Numbered from the stretch's first letter, positions 17,060 through 28,000 are shown. The stretch is DNA of 48,903 bases from Fischerella sp. PCC 9431 (GCF_000447295.1 NZ_KE650771.1:6600670-6649572); one strand, 5' to 3'. Numbers and translations are program-made. The notes: generated by a model not told the origin, from the letters alone.

Positions 17060-18475
17060 ATGCTTGATAAATTGCGTAAAATTTCGATTTTTGAACATTT
17101 GGGTGAGAATGAGTTTAAATGCTGTCTTGATGGTACTGAAATACATCTAGACCCAGGAGACATACTGTTTAAGCAAGGAGATCCAGTAACACATTTCTAT
17201 GTAGTATTTGAAGGAGCAATCCAACTCTCAAGAGAGATAGTTAACCAAAAGATTGTATTAGCCACATATCACACTGGTATGTTCTTTGGTGAAGTTCCTC
17301 TTCTTGCAGGTACACTTCATCTTGCTACCGGACAAGCAGTAAGTAAAAGTTACATATACTGTATAGATGAAAATGATTTTTGGCATATGATAACCATTTG
17401 TCCATCAGTGAGAACAATCGTTCTCGGTCACATGGCAACTCGAATGCAAGAGTTACAGCTGTTATCTCAACAACATGACAAGCTTATTGCTTTGGGAACG
17501 TTGTCTGCTGGTCTTGCACATGAATTAAATAATCCAGCATCTGCAGCACGTAGAGCTGCTGGGCAACTGTATGATACGATTACATCCCTAGATTCTGTTG
17601 CGTTTAGTCTTATTGAGCAACATCTCACATCAACTCAAATAAAATATCTTTTGGAGCTAAAACATGATGCTATCGAGTACTTTGCTACACTTCAATCTTT
17701 AGATCCCTTAATCCAAATGGATTTAGAAGATGAACTAATACATTGGTTGGAATTACATGGCATTGCCAATGAATGGAGACTTGCTCCTACTCTCGCTGCT
17801 GCTGGACTTAATCCTAAGAAGCTAGAAGTCATTAGTGAACATTTAGCAGCCGATAAACTTACTGATGTGCTTACATGGTTAGAAGCAACACTAGCTATAG
17901 CAGCATTGCTAAAAGTTCTTGAACAAGGTACTACCCGAATCTCTGAAATAGTCACAGCTATTAAAGAATATTCATATATGGATAGAGCTTCCCTGCAAAA
18001 GGTAGATATACATCAGGGTCTCGAAAACACGATCACCATTTTGAGTTACAAGCTAAAAAAGCACAATATTTTAGTGAAACGTGAGTACGATCCCCATTTG
18101 CAGCATATCTATGCTCATGGCAGCGCACTAAATCAGGTGTGGACAAATCTTATTGACAATGCTATTGATGCTTTGTCTGAACAGGGTATGATTTGGATAC
18201 GTACCTCTGGTGAAAAAGATAGCGTAGTTGTAGAAATTGCAGATAATGGACCAGGGATTTCACCTGAGCTTCAGTCCCGAATTTTTGAACCATTTTTTAC
18301 AACTAAGGAGGTTGGTGCAGGAACAGGATTAGGTCTAGAGATTGCTTATCGAATTATAGTAAGTCAGCATAATGGGGATATTCGCTGTTTTTCTAAGCCT
18401 GGTGATACACGCTTTCAAGTTCGTCTACCAATTCGCCCATTCAAAGAAATGAACAAATCTAATCCCTCTTTCTAA
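17060..18475 (+). CDS. Histidine kinase with N-terminal cyclic-nucleotide-binding domain
   Basis: 471 residues from the ATG at 17060; the frame extends to a GTG at 17036, but the CRP-like domain starts naturally at MLDKLRKISIFEHL. Residues ~1-130 are a cNMP-binding beta-roll (ILFKQGDPVTHFYVVFEGAIQ). There is no obvious membrane segment, so it is probably cytoplasmic. The H-box is GLAHELNNPASAARRA with His154, followed by a long dimerisation/linker helix region. The HATPase has N-box NQVWTNLIDNAIDAL, G1 box DNGPGIS and G2 box GTGLGLEIAYRI, all intact. In known genomes, fused receiver/thioredoxin-reductase-like proteins are often encoded near kinases of this layout. The one at 11931 is therefore the best partner candidate. 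Confidence 0.88.
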   Translation: MLDKLRKISIFEHLGENEFKCCLDGTEIHLDPGDILFKQGDPVTHFYVVFEGAIQLSREIVNQKIVLATYHTGMFFGEVPLLAGTLHLATGQAVSKSYIYCIDENDFWHMITICPSVRTIVLGHMATRMQELQLLSQQHDKLIALGTLSAGLAHELNNPASAARRAAGQLYDTITSLDSVAFSLIEQHLTSTQIKYLLELKHDAIEYFATLQSLDPLIQMDLEDELIHWLELHGIANEWRLAPTLAAAGLNPKKLEVISEHLAADKLTDVLTWLEATLAIAALLKVLEQGTTRISEIVTAIKEYSYMDRASLQKVDIHQGLENTITILSYKLKKHNILVKREYDPHLQHIYAHGSALNQVWTNLIDNAIDALSEQGMIWIRTSGEKDSVVVEIADNGPGISPELQSRIFEPFFTTKEVGAGTGLGLEIAYRIIVSQHNGDIRCFSKPGDTRFQVRLPIRPFKEMNKSNPSF

Positions 18476-18889
18476 GAGTACAACTAGACTTTATCAGGTT
18501 GCTTAAATTCTTATATTAAGAACAACCGAAAGAATACAAACTTGTTCATAAAGATTGGCCGTTGCGACAATCCTTATCGGTATTTAAACTACATTTTAGT
18601 ACTCAAAAAAATTTAAAACAACTGAGTGATCAGAACAGAACTCAACAATCTTTGATTCGGGGAGTCTCAGATCTGCCACTATCTGAATTAACCACGCACA
18701 TCTTCAATTTAATAGAGGTTTAGATCCTTTACTCATCACTTGGTTGTAGAGAATTTTTAAAGCTCAATTCTGAATCCTGAGTTCTTTCTTAGTCAATGAC
18801 CTTATTGCCTTAAGAAGAAGTAGATTTACCTGATAGCACTATACTTCTGAAAGCATTTAATTTTTTAAAACTACTTAAATTGAGGAGTT
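18476..18889. other. Intergenic region before the PstS-like gene
   Basis: About 410 AT-rich bases with no ORF of coding character, no clear hairpin and no repeat noticed. A GAGGAG motif at 18882-18887 is the ribosome binding site of the next gene. Confidence 0.4.
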
Positions 18890-20176
18890 ATGATGTTTAT
18901 TCATTGTAGATTGAAGTTAAGCCATCTGGCAAATTCGATTTCTGCAATCACCTTAGCACTTGGCTTGGTAATTGCTGAACCAGCTGCTCAAAAATCTTTA
19001 GCTCAGGAAGCACCAGTTCAAATCAACGGTTTAGGTGCAACCTTTCCTGCTCCTTTATATACAAATGAGGATGGGTGGTTTAATACATATGGTAATGCAG
19101 TACCCCCAGCCTTCAATTATTCGGGTCCAATCAATTCCAACGTTCAATTTAGATATGCCGCAGTTGGCAGTGAAGCTGCAATTAATTCCTTTTTCACGCA
19201 GACACCACCAAGTATAGGTGAAAAATCTACTGTTCCCAGACCCATCGCTTTTGGAGTTATTGACGCACCATTGGAGCAGTTAGGACTTGAGGAACGAACA
19301 GTAACTGGTGACCCCAACAGTGGTTTGCCAATCCAAGTGCCTTTAGTTGCTGATGCTATTGCAGTAACTTACAACCCTCAAGGACTGCGGACGCCACCAG
19401 GTGGGCTTAGATTTTCACGAGCGACTTATTGCGGTATATTTACAGGTCAGATCACAAATTTCAGCCACTACAGGTTGCAGTTAGACACTACCTTTCCATC
19501 AGCCCTTAATCTACAAATCAAAGTTGTACGTCGTTCAGACAGTAGTGGTAGCACCTATCTCTTGAGCAAACATCTAAAAACTGTGTGCCAAGGTACACCC
19601 TACCCGTGGAATCGAGGAGTTGGGACAATTAGCGTTGTAGGTGATCCACCTGCAAATCCAGATCCGAACACAGTATATTGGCCAAAGAATTTCCTCAGTG
19701 TGAATGGTAGTTCCGAGGTCGCTAAAACGGTTGCCAAAAATCCAGGAGCGATCGCTTATATTGAGAATTCTGTGCGGCTTACAGCATTTTTACCAGCTGC
19801 TGCTCTAGAGAATGAAGCAGGCTACTTCGCTGCTCCCTCACCTGAAGCAATTATCTCTGCTCTCAAAGATGCAAACGACACAAACCCTAACCCTAAAATT
19901 ATCACCCTTGATGTGTCAAATCCAGCAGATCAATCAGCTTATCCCATTCCTGCTGTAAATTATCTATGGTTGTATAGCAAGTACGTTGATACTAATTTGG
20001 TAGTTGCTATAAGAGGCTTTTTCAATGATTTTGTTACATCTGTGACTCCTTCATCCGATCCACAAAGGAATGCAGATCAAATAGCCATAAATCAGGGATA
20101 CGCTCCTCTTCCTAGAAATGTTAAGGATGCGGTTAGAGGAGTTGTTAATACCTACGTTAGTTCTGATGGAAATTAA
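18890..20176 (+). CDS. PstS-like secreted phosphate-binding-type protein
   Basis: 428 residues. An N-terminal signal peptide is visible (basic start, hydrophobic core SISAITLALGLVIAEPA, likely cleavage near SLAQEA). The mature start NGLGATFPAPLYTN matches the PstS phosphate-contact loop, and RRSDSSGSTYLLSKHL and VAKNPGAIAYIE match the two other conserved binding regions. It is longer than typical PstS (~340 residues). No pstC/A/B genes adjoin it, so it may be a stand-alone periplasmic or extracellular binding protein rather than part of a local importer. GAGGAG precedes the ATG. The RTX gene follows after 101 bases. Confidence 0.82.
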   Translation: MMFIHCRLKLSHLANSISAITLALGLVIAEPAAQKSLAQEAPVQINGLGATFPAPLYTNEDGWFNTYGNAVPPAFNYSGPINSNVQFRYAAVGSEAAINSFFTQTPPSIGEKSTVPRPIAFGVIDAPLEQLGLEERTVTGDPNSGLPIQVPLVADAIAVTYNPQGLRTPPGGLRFSRATYCGIFTGQITNFSHYRLQLDTTFPSALNLQIKVVRRSDSSGSTYLLSKHLKTVCQGTPYPWNRGVGTISVVGDPPANPDPNTVYWPKNFLSVNGSSEVAKTVAKNPGAIAYIENSVRLTAFLPAAALENEAGYFAAPSPEAIISALKDANDTNPNPKIITLDVSNPADQSAYPIPAVNYLWLYSKYVDTNLVVAIRGFFNDFVTSVTPSSDPQRNADQIAINQGYAPLPRNVKDAVRGVVNTYVSSDGN

Positions 20177-20277
20177 GGTGCAGTCACATCTGTAGGGTTA
20201 ACACACTCTTGAGGAAAAGTGCAGATGAGACTTGAAAAACATCGCACCTCAACAATAAATTACTAGAGGTTTTACTA

Positions 20278-21237
20278 ATGGCTAATTTCAATGGTACTCC
20301 AGACAATAATCTGTTCTTAGGCACTCCGGAACCGGACTTTGCAATTGGTGGAGAAGGTAATGATACACTTTTTGGCGGGGATGGCGTTGACATACTTTTT
20401 GGTGATGACGGTGATGACTATCTTTCTAGTGGCCCCGACTATAACTTGATCTGGGGTGGTAACGGCAATGATACTCTCATTGCTGGTCCTGGTCCCGATA
20501 TGCCGGTCAAGGACAGTTTGATTGCTGACACGTTGCTTGGCGGTTTTGGTGACGACATTTTTTACGATATTCCCCAATCCGCAAACATGGTCACTGAAAG
20601 TGTAGACCAGGGTATTGACACTGTCGTAGTAAGTCCTGCCAGTGACTACTTTCTACAACCTAATCTTGAAGTTCTCATCTTAGGGGGCAATGCTAACAAT
20701 CTTGTAACTGTTGCCAATTCATCAGACAATCTGATCTTGGGCAACGATGGTAACAACATCATATATGGCGACATTGGTAATGATACCCTGATGGGTGACG
20801 CTGGCAACGATCACCTTGATGGCGGCACTGGTAATGACATCCTTACTGGCGGCCCTGGTAGCGACTGGTTCCATTTCAATATTAATGCTGCATTCGGTGC
20901 CACAGATATAGGGGTAGATACTATCACTGATTTTACTCCCCGTACCACAGTTACTGGAGACGCCGACAAAATTGTCTTGCATCAAGACACCTTCGATGTC
21001 CTTAAAAGCAATGTTGGCCCAGGCTTTGATGTGTCTAGTGACTTTGCACTGGTTTCCTCAGATGCAGAAGCAGCTACCAGTCAAGCTTTTATTGTCTACA
21101 GCATTGGTACTGGCAATCTATTCTACAACCAAAATAGCAACGATCCCGGTTTTGGTACAGGAGCTTTATTTGCCAACGTATTGACGGACAACGCTCCGGC
21201 TCTTCTCACGGCTTCAGACTTCATTATTCAAGCCTAA
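20278..21237 (+). CDS. RTX (hemolysin-type calcium-binding repeat) protein
   Basis: 319 acidic residues, no signal peptide. Two blocks of GGxGxDxxx nonapeptides are seen: about 24-75 (GGEGNDTLFGGDGVDILFGD) and about 150-195 (GNDGNNIIYGDIGNDTLMGD onward). Each repeat block binds Ca2+ as a parallel beta-roll. The C-terminal ~120 residues (DWFHFNINAAFG, DTITDFTP) resemble the tail found after RTX repeats in type I secretion substrates. Such proteins leave the cell without a cleaved leader through HlyB/HlyD/TolC-like systems; the exporter genes at 28334-33236 are the nearest candidates. Function outside the cell (adhesion, matrix, surface layer) is not evident. Confidence 0.88.
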   Translation: MANFNGTPDNNLFLGTPEPDFAIGGEGNDTLFGGDGVDILFGDDGDDYLSSGPDYNLIWGGNGNDTLIAGPGPDMPVKDSLIADTLLGGFGDDIFYDIPQSANMVTESVDQGIDTVVVSPASDYFLQPNLEVLILGGNANNLVTVANSSDNLILGNDGNNIIYGDIGNDTLMGDAGNDHLDGGTGNDILTGGPGSDWFHFNINAAFGATDIGVDTITDFTPRTTVTGDADKIVLHQDTFDVLKSNVGPGFDVSSDFALVSSDAEAATSQAFIVYSIGTGNLFYNQNSNDPGFGTGALFANVLTDNAPALLTASDFIIQA

Positions 21238-21390
21238 GAATAAATTGGCTAGGGCTGAGTTGTATCTAAAAATCCTCTCAGTTCTCAAAAATACCTCCGT
21301 AAAGCCGATCAAAGATATTCTTGCATCCCAGTTTATCTATACAGTTTCGCCAATTGATAGATCTAATCATTCATTGGAAGAGTAGCATCA

Positions 21391-22257
21391 ATGCGGATTC
21401 TTTTTACCATTGCCCACTGTTTCAAACCGATGATAGGGGGTAGGTACGCTTCCCAAAGGAATGAACCACAACCCCGGCTGCAAGCAATGACTGCCAATAT
21501 TGCCGCCTTGCACCAACTGTTTGGCAAATTGCAATGGAATATTGACATTGGTCAGCGTTTGGCTCTCCCTGCAAACCAACTCCAAGCTCATGAGCTTGAT
21601 ATTATCATTTGCACAACCCAGAATTATCACCTTCTGACTCAACTTCCACTACCGTCACAGTTCTACCAGCACCATCCTACCCAAGTAGAACCAATGCTCC
21701 TGGGATTTGAATGCCAAGCTGTGCTGCGAGATTGTCTTGGTCAGTATGACTACTATTGTTTTCTGGAAGACGACCTTATCTTACACGACCCCTGGTTTTT
21801 TGTTAAATTAAACTGGTTTACCCAGCAGTTTGGTCATTTGAGCTTGCTGCAACCTAATCGCTACGAAGTTGCTATTCATGGATTGAGTCGGAAAGCCTAC
21901 ATTGATGGCGATTTAACTTTAAAAGCTACTGCCTCTTTCCAGAATGTAAAACAGCGATCGCAACTTCAAGCGGAAACTTTGGGAATGACAATCACCTTCC
22001 GTCGTGCGCTTAATCCTCATGCAGGCTGCTACTTTTTAAATGCTAACCAGTTAGCTCACTGGGTAAGCCAGCCTTACTTTCTTGACCGTGACATCCAGTT
22101 TGTTGGACCTCTAGAAAGTGCAGCTAGCTTAGGTATTATGAAAGCCTTCCGAGTCTACAAAACTGTACCAGAACAAGCAGGCTTTTTTGAGATTCAACAC
22201 TTTGGCATGAGCTATTTAAACCTGATCGGAAAACAGTTAAGTTTAGCGGCAAGCTAA
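21391..22257 (+). CDS. Glycosyltransferase-like protein (GT-A type DxD candidate)
   Basis: 288 residues starting MRILFTIAHCFKP. The segment DYYCFLEDDLILHDPWFF carries an acidic LEDDL motif at 125-129, as in GT-A glycosyltransferases where the aspartates hold the nucleotide-sugar metal. No signal peptide or membrane segment is seen. It is followed by a GT4 glycosyltransferase gene after 84 bases, suggesting joint work on a surface glycan or glycoprotein. Acceptor and sugar are unknown; it could equally be a diverged non-catalytic relative. Confidence 0.65.
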   Translation: MRILFTIAHCFKPMIGGRYASQRNEPQPRLQAMTANIAALHQLFGKLQWNIDIGQRLALPANQLQAHELDIIICTTQNYHLLTQLPLPSQFYQHHPTQVEPMLLGFECQAVLRDCLGQYDYYCFLEDDLILHDPWFFVKLNWFTQQFGHLSLLQPNRYEVAIHGLSRKAYIDGDLTLKATASFQNVKQRSQLQAETLGMTITFRRALNPHAGCYFLNANQLAHWVSQPYFLDRDIQFVGPLESAASLGIMKAFRVYKTVPEQAGFFEIQHFGMSYLNLIGKQLSLAAS

Positions 22258-22341
22258 ATTCTGGATTTTCTTCTTTCCTTCTTCAGTCTGTCGATTTTCA
22301 TTCACTTTTTTGCTGCCACCCATTCGTCAACTGAGAAAGCT

Positions 22342-23625
22342 GTGCGTATCTTATTCTTGCACCCCAATTTTCCTGCCCAGTTTCGCCACTTGGCAACTGC
22401 ATTAGCTAAAGATCCCAACAATCAAGTCGTATTTGGAACCACACGTAAGGATGGTAGCATTCCTGGTGTGTTCAAGGCCCTCTACAGTCCATCACGCCAA
22501 GCCCATCTTCAAACGCATCACTATCTGCGTTCCCTAGAAAATACTGTCCTCCAGGGTCAGGCAGTCTATCGCATGGCAAACAAACTGGAAGCTCAAGGTT
22601 TTATTCCTGATGTGGTTTATGGTCACTCTGGTTGGGGTCCTGCCCTGTTTATCAAAGATATTTTCCCCCAGTCTAAACTATTGTGCTACTTCGAATGGTT
22701 CTACCATGCTCATGGTTCTGATGCCGATTTTGATCCTGCTGACCCCTTAGATGTGGATCGTGAAGCTCAAATTCGGATGAAAAATGCCTCAATTTTGCTA
22801 GATCTATGCAGTTGTGATGCGGGGCTTTCACCCACCTTCTGGCAACAACAGCAATTCCCCTTGGAATTTCAATCCAAGCTCAAGGTGTTACATGATGGCA
22901 TTGACACAACTTTCTTTCGACCCAAACCCGGAGCAAAGTTGGTGCTGCCATCGGTAGGTCTAGATTTATCACAAGTTGATGAAGTAATAACCTACAGTAC
23001 TAGAGGGATGGAGCCATATCGGGGTTTTCCCCAGTTCATGGAAGCCGTGGCACTGATTCAGCAACGCCGACCCAACTGTCATGTGGTTGTTGTTGGGGAA
23101 GATCGCGTTGTTTACGGCAAGTCTTTACCCAACGGCAAGACTTACAAACAACAAGCCCTAGAAACACTACCCTTGGATTTATCTCGATTACATTTTACAG
23201 GTTATCTGCCATATGACCAGTATCTCCAAGTGCTACAAGCTTCTTCTGTCCATATTTATCTAACTCGTCCGTTTGTCTTGTCCTGGTCAATATTAGAGGC
23301 AATGGCAACTGGCTGCCTTGTGCTGGCATCTAGCACTGCACCTGTGAAAGAGGTGATCCAAGATGGCAAAAATGGACTGTTAGTGGATTTCTTTTCGCCT
23401 GAATCGATCGCTGAACAAGTAGATGAAGTTTTGAATCATCGCGATCGCATGGCGACAATTAGAGCCAAAGCAAGGGAAACAATTCAGCAGCACTATGATT
23501 TGGCAAAATTACTTCCTCAGCATTTGCAATGGCTGAATCAAGGATCTGTTTACCAAGCGCAATTTCGTAACCAAGTTTTCAATAAAAGTTATCCCTCTTT
23601 AATCACTGCAGGGAAAGAAAAATAG
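22342..23625 (+). CDS. GT4-family glycosyltransferase
   Basis: 427 residues from a GTG start. GT-B architecture: the N-terminal domain begins MRILFLHPNFPAQFRHLATA, and the C-terminal domain has the nucleotide-sugar region RPFVLSWSILEAMATGCLVLASSTAPVKEV with the conserved Glu, then GLLVDFFSPESIAEQV. The middle segment VITYSTRGMEPYRGFPQFMEA is typical of this GT4 subgroup. It transfers a sugar to an unknown acceptor, probably for polysaccharide or glycoprotein made at the inner face of the membrane. Confidence 0.88.
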   Translation: MRILFLHPNFPAQFRHLATALAKDPNNQVVFGTTRKDGSIPGVFKALYSPSRQAHLQTHHYLRSLENTVLQGQAVYRMANKLEAQGFIPDVVYGHSGWGPALFIKDIFPQSKLLCYFEWFYHAHGSDADFDPADPLDVDREAQIRMKNASILLDLCSCDAGLSPTFWQQQQFPLEFQSKLKVLHDGIDTTFFRPKPGAKLVLPSVGLDLSQVDEVITYSTRGMEPYRGFPQFMEAVALIQQRRPNCHVVVVGEDRVVYGKSLPNGKTYKQQALETLPLDLSRLHFTGYLPYDQYLQVLQASSVHIYLTRPFVLSWSILEAMATGCLVLASSTAPVKEVIQDGKNGLLVDFFSPESIAEQVDEVLNHRDRMATIRAKARETIQQHYDLAKLLPQHLQWLNQGSVYQAQFRNQVFNKSYPSLITAGKEK

Positions 23626-23760
23626 TATATCCAATCTGAACCTTGGACAAAATCATAAATTAAGCGAGCTTCCCTGAAAATCTGAAAATGTTTCAAAATG
23701 CTAAATCTAAAATGCTATTACCTCTAGTTGATTCTGCCAGGGCAGTTGGAGAATGAGCCA

Positions 23761-25050
23761 ATGGAGACTCCTAAAATAAGTAATTATTGGCCTGGAAAGC
23801 TTTCAGGACGGCAGGATCTATTGGTAGGGTTAGGGCTTGGGATTGTATTGGCTGTTGGTGGGATGGTTGTTTTGTCTAATTTTTCAATTCAGCACTCAGT
23901 TGCCCCCACTCAGACTACGACCCCAGTATTGTCGGTAAAAGTTCAGACACTTGGCACTAGCACAACTGTAGAAAGTTCCGATTTTGTTGGCTCGTTAGAG
24001 GCGCAACAAAAAGTAACGCTACAACCGCAAATTCAGGGACGGATTGAAGCAATTCTCGTCTCCAACGGTCAGCGGGTGCAAAAAGGGGTACCAATCGCAT
24101 CGTTGAGCTTGGATCATACTCAGGCAAATGTCGCCAGTTCAATCGCGGCGACTAATGCAGCACAAGCAGCCCTAAAAACAGCTCAAGCACAACTTCAACA
24201 AGCCGAAGCGCAGCGAACTAGGGCTGCGGCAAATGTCCAACTTCAACGGACACAATTCAATCGCACCCAACAATTAGTCACCCAAGGAGCGCTAGCAACA
24301 CAGCAGTTAGATATTGCCAGAAATAATTTACAAACTGCGATCGCGGATTTGCAAGCTGCAAATAAACAAGTTGCTGCATCCAATGCAGCCATTCGGCAAG
24401 CTCAAGCTAATGTATACCAAGCTCAAGCGAATACAGCTGCTGCCCAAGTCAATCTCAATCTCAAACGTGTGGTAGCACCAATTACTGGCATAGTCAGTGA
24501 ATTTCCGGTCAAAGTTGGAGATTACGTCAATACTGGACAAACCATCACCACAATCACCCAAAACGATGCCCTAGATCTTAATCTTTCTGTACCCTCAAAT
24601 CGATTGCAGCAACTGCGAAAAGGATTGCCCGTGCAATTGCTCGACCCAACTACCCAGCAATTGCTCGGCACGGGCGCAATCAATTATATATCCCCGACGG
24701 TGAATTCTAATCAGCAATCAATTTTGAGTAAGGCACGCTTTTTGAATTCCCAAGGGCGACTGCGCGATGGGCAGTACGTTCAAGCTCGCGTGATTTGGAA
24801 TCAACAACCGGGTATATTGATTCCCACCGTTGCAATTTCTCGCATTGGCGGTCAAAGTTTTGTGTTTGTCACAGAAAATACCACTGTCAACGGCAAACAA
24901 CAGCTAATTGTGCACCAGCGTTTAGTGCGCCTCGGTGATATTCAAGGTACAAATTATCAAGTCCTCGATGGACTTAAAGTCGGCGAAACTATCGTCACTT
25001 CTGGCATTCTCAAACTTAGAGAAGGCACACCCATTCAACCCCAATCCTAA
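23761..25050 (+). CDS. RND efflux periplasmic adaptor (membrane fusion protein)
   Basis: 429 residues from the ATG at 23761; an in-frame TTG at 23728 is less likely. N-terminal anchor GLGLGIVLAVGGMVVLSNF, then the barrel-sandwich/lipoyl half LQPQIQGRIEAILVSNGQRV, a long Ala/Gln-rich coiled-coil hairpin (~125-240), the second lipoyl half KRVVAPITGIVSEFPVKVG, and a beta-barrel with a membrane-proximal domain. It links an inner-membrane RND pump to an outer-membrane channel. It ends 17 bases before the pump gene, so the two form an operon. No TolC/OprM-like gene is adjacent. Confidence 0.93.
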   Translation: METPKISNYWPGKLSGRQDLLVGLGLGIVLAVGGMVVLSNFSIQHSVAPTQTTTPVLSVKVQTLGTSTTVESSDFVGSLEAQQKVTLQPQIQGRIEAILVSNGQRVQKGVPIASLSLDHTQANVASSIAATNAAQAALKTAQAQLQQAEAQRTRAAANVQLQRTQFNRTQQLVTQGALATQQLDIARNNLQTAIADLQAANKQVAASNAAIRQAQANVYQAQANTAAAQVNLNLKRVVAPITGIVSEFPVKVGDYVNTGQTITTITQNDALDLNLSVPSNRLQQLRKGLPVQLLDPTTQQLLGTGAINYISPTVNSNQQSILSKARFLNSQGRLRDGQYVQARVIWNQQPGILIPTVAISRIGGQSFVFVTENTTVNGKQQLIVHQRLVRLGDIQGTNYQVLDGLKVGETIVTSGILKLREGTPIQPQS

Positions 25051-25067
25051 ATCCAGGACACCCGAGC

Positions 25068-28000
25068 ATGTCAATTGCCAATACCTTTATCAAACGCCCG
25101 GTGTTAGCTACCGTTTGTACCCTATTGATTCTGATTGTGGGAAGTGTGTGTATTCTGCTACTACCGCTCAATTATTTACCAGATATTGCACCAATTCGTG
25201 TTCAAATCTCAGCAACCTATACCGGGGCGGATGTGGAAACTGTTGAAAGTGCTGTCACAACAACGCTGGAGCGTCAGATTACCGGCGTCGAGGGAATGCA
25301 GTACATGACCTCGAGTAGTTCAGCTGGCAGTAGTCAAATTTCAGTATATTTTGGGTCAGAAACAGATAAAAATATTGACCAAGTAAACGTGCAGAATCGC
25401 ATTGCCCGGGCTACGCCGCGCTTGCCGACTACCGTGCAACAATTTGGTGTGACAGCGCAAACAGCTTCCACAAGCATTTTGTTAGTATATACGTTTTATT
25501 CAGAGAATAATGAGTATGACCCGCTATTCATCAGTAACTATATTGACCTGAATTTACGGGATCAACTGCTGAGAACACCAGGAGTTGGCGATCTGACAAT
25601 TTTTGGTGAAAAGAAGTATGCGATGCGGTTGTGGCTCGATCCGAATGCCTTAGCGAGTCGGCAATTAACTGTGGCAGACGTGGCGACGGCACTGCGATCG
25701 CAAAATATTCTCGCCGGAGCCGGAACCTTGGGTCAAGCACCTGTCCCTCCCGGTCAAAGCTATGAAATTCCACTGCGAGTCAACGGTCAGTTTAAAGATG
25801 CTGCGGAGTTTGAAAATCTCGTCATCAACGTCGGGAGTAATGGGGACTTAATCAAACTTAGGGATGTCGGTCGTGCCGAACTTGGCTCGGAGACTTACGC
25901 CAGCAATGCCAGAAATAATGGCAAGCCTGCGATTGGTATGGCAATTTATCAGTCACCAGGTAGTAATGCCATCGATGTTGCCAAAAACGTCGAGGCGCAG
26001 ATGAATGAACTGATGAAAGACTTTCCGCCTGGATTAAAAACCAAGATCGTTTATGATACCGTTGGGTTTGTGCAAGCGTCGCTTGAAGAAGTTGTGAAAA
26101 CACTAATTGAAGCGATCGCGCTCGTCGTGTTGGTGATTTTTGTGTTTCTACAAGACTGGCGATCAACCATTATTCCAGTTGCTGCTATTCCCGTTTCGTT
26201 AATTGGTGCGTTAGCATTCGCTTACATATTTAAATTTTCATTAAATAATTTAACTTTATTTGGATTGATATTAGCGACAGGATTAGTAGTTGATGACGCA
26301 ATCATTGTCGTAGAGGCGATCGCTCGTAAAATTGAACAGGGAGTCAGACCGTTACAAGCGTCGGTCGAAGCAATGGAGGAACTGACGGGAGCCGTGGTTG
26401 CAACATCGCTGGTGTTGATGGCAGTTTTTATTCCGGTGGCATTTTTCCCAGGTTCGACCGGGAAAATGTATCAGCAGTTTGCGTTAGTGATTGCATTCTC
26501 GATCACCATCTCAACGTTTAATGCACTTTCGTTCAGTCCGAGTATGTCGGCGATTTTGCTGCGTCCGCCCCAACCCAAAGGCGGGCCGCTTGGCTGGTTT
26601 TTCAACCGATTTAATCAGACGTTGCGATGGATTATTGAACGGTATCTGGTGATCGTTAATTTTTTGATTCGCATTCGTTACGCTGTCGTGGCATTGTTTG
26701 TGATGGGTTTAGCCGCGACCTACTTTATGTTCACCCATGTGCCGACAGGATTTGTTCCGAATGAAGATCAGGGAGTTGTGTTAGGGATTATTCAAGCTCC
26801 AGATGGGGTTTCCCTTGCTTATACCGATCAAGTAATCACAAAACTTGAACAAATTCTGCAAAAAGAACCAGATATTGATAACGTTTTCGCGACTTCAGGA
26901 TTTGGTTTTGCAGGTAGTGGCTCAAATCGTGGCGTCTTCTTTGCCAAACTCAAGCCTTGGGATGAACGCACCGAACCTGAGCAAAGTGCGTCGGCAATCT
27001 TAAGGCGAATCAATGGGGCATTTCAAACGATTCCAGAAGCCATTATCACTGCGGTCAATCCTCCACCAATTCAAGGCTTTAGTACCTTAGGTGGATTTGA
27101 GTTACAGCTGGAAGACCGTACCAATGGGCGATTGACCATAGATGATTTTTTTGCTACCGCTCAAGCGGTGATTGCCAAAGCGAATCAAAAACCAGCCCTG
27201 AGCGGTAACGTATTTACCCAGTTTACCGCCAGCACCCCCCAATTTCAAATCGATTTTGACCGCAATCGTCTGGAAGCGCTCAACGTTGATTTTCAGCAAG
27301 CTGTTAACACTCTTGGAGCCGCCATTGGATCGCAGTATGTCAATGATTTTACCCTGGGACAGCAGAGCTATCGCGTTTATGTGCAGGCAGAGGGCAACTA
27401 TCGGCGATCGCCCAATGATATTCGTCAGCTTTATGTGCGATCAGCAAACAACCAAATGGTGCGATTGAGTGAGGTGGCAACACTCACGCCGATGACAGGC
27501 CCAGCTGTCATCACTCACTACAACGGCTTGCGCGCTATTGATATCCAAGGTAGGGAAGCGCAAGGCTACAGCAGCAGACAAGCGATTCAAGCAATGCAAC
27601 AAGCGGTGAACGAAGCAGCAATACCAGGTGTTGGCAGTAACTGGATTGGAACTGCCCGCGAAGAATTAGCAGCAGGTAACTTAGGGATTCTGATTTTTGC
27701 CTTCGGAATCATTATGGTGTTTCTCACTCTTGCTGCTCAGTATGAAAGTTATACTGACCCCGCGATTATTTTATTGACCGTACCGTTAGCTTTATTGGGT
27801 GCGTTGAGTGCACTGTCATTGCGCGGTTTGGTTAATGATGTCTATGCGAACGTGGCGTTAGTAATGTTGATCGGACTCGCCTCGAAGAACGCGATTCTGA
27901 TCGTCGAGTTTGCCAACCAAGCTTATGAACAAGGCATGACAATTCCCAAGGCAGCTTTAACTGCCGCCCAAGAGCGGTTTCGACCGATTGTCATGACATC

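Noticed and set aside
24935-25246. 103-residue ORF across the MFP/RND junction
   Set aside because: Out-of-frame shadow overlapping two well-supported genes.
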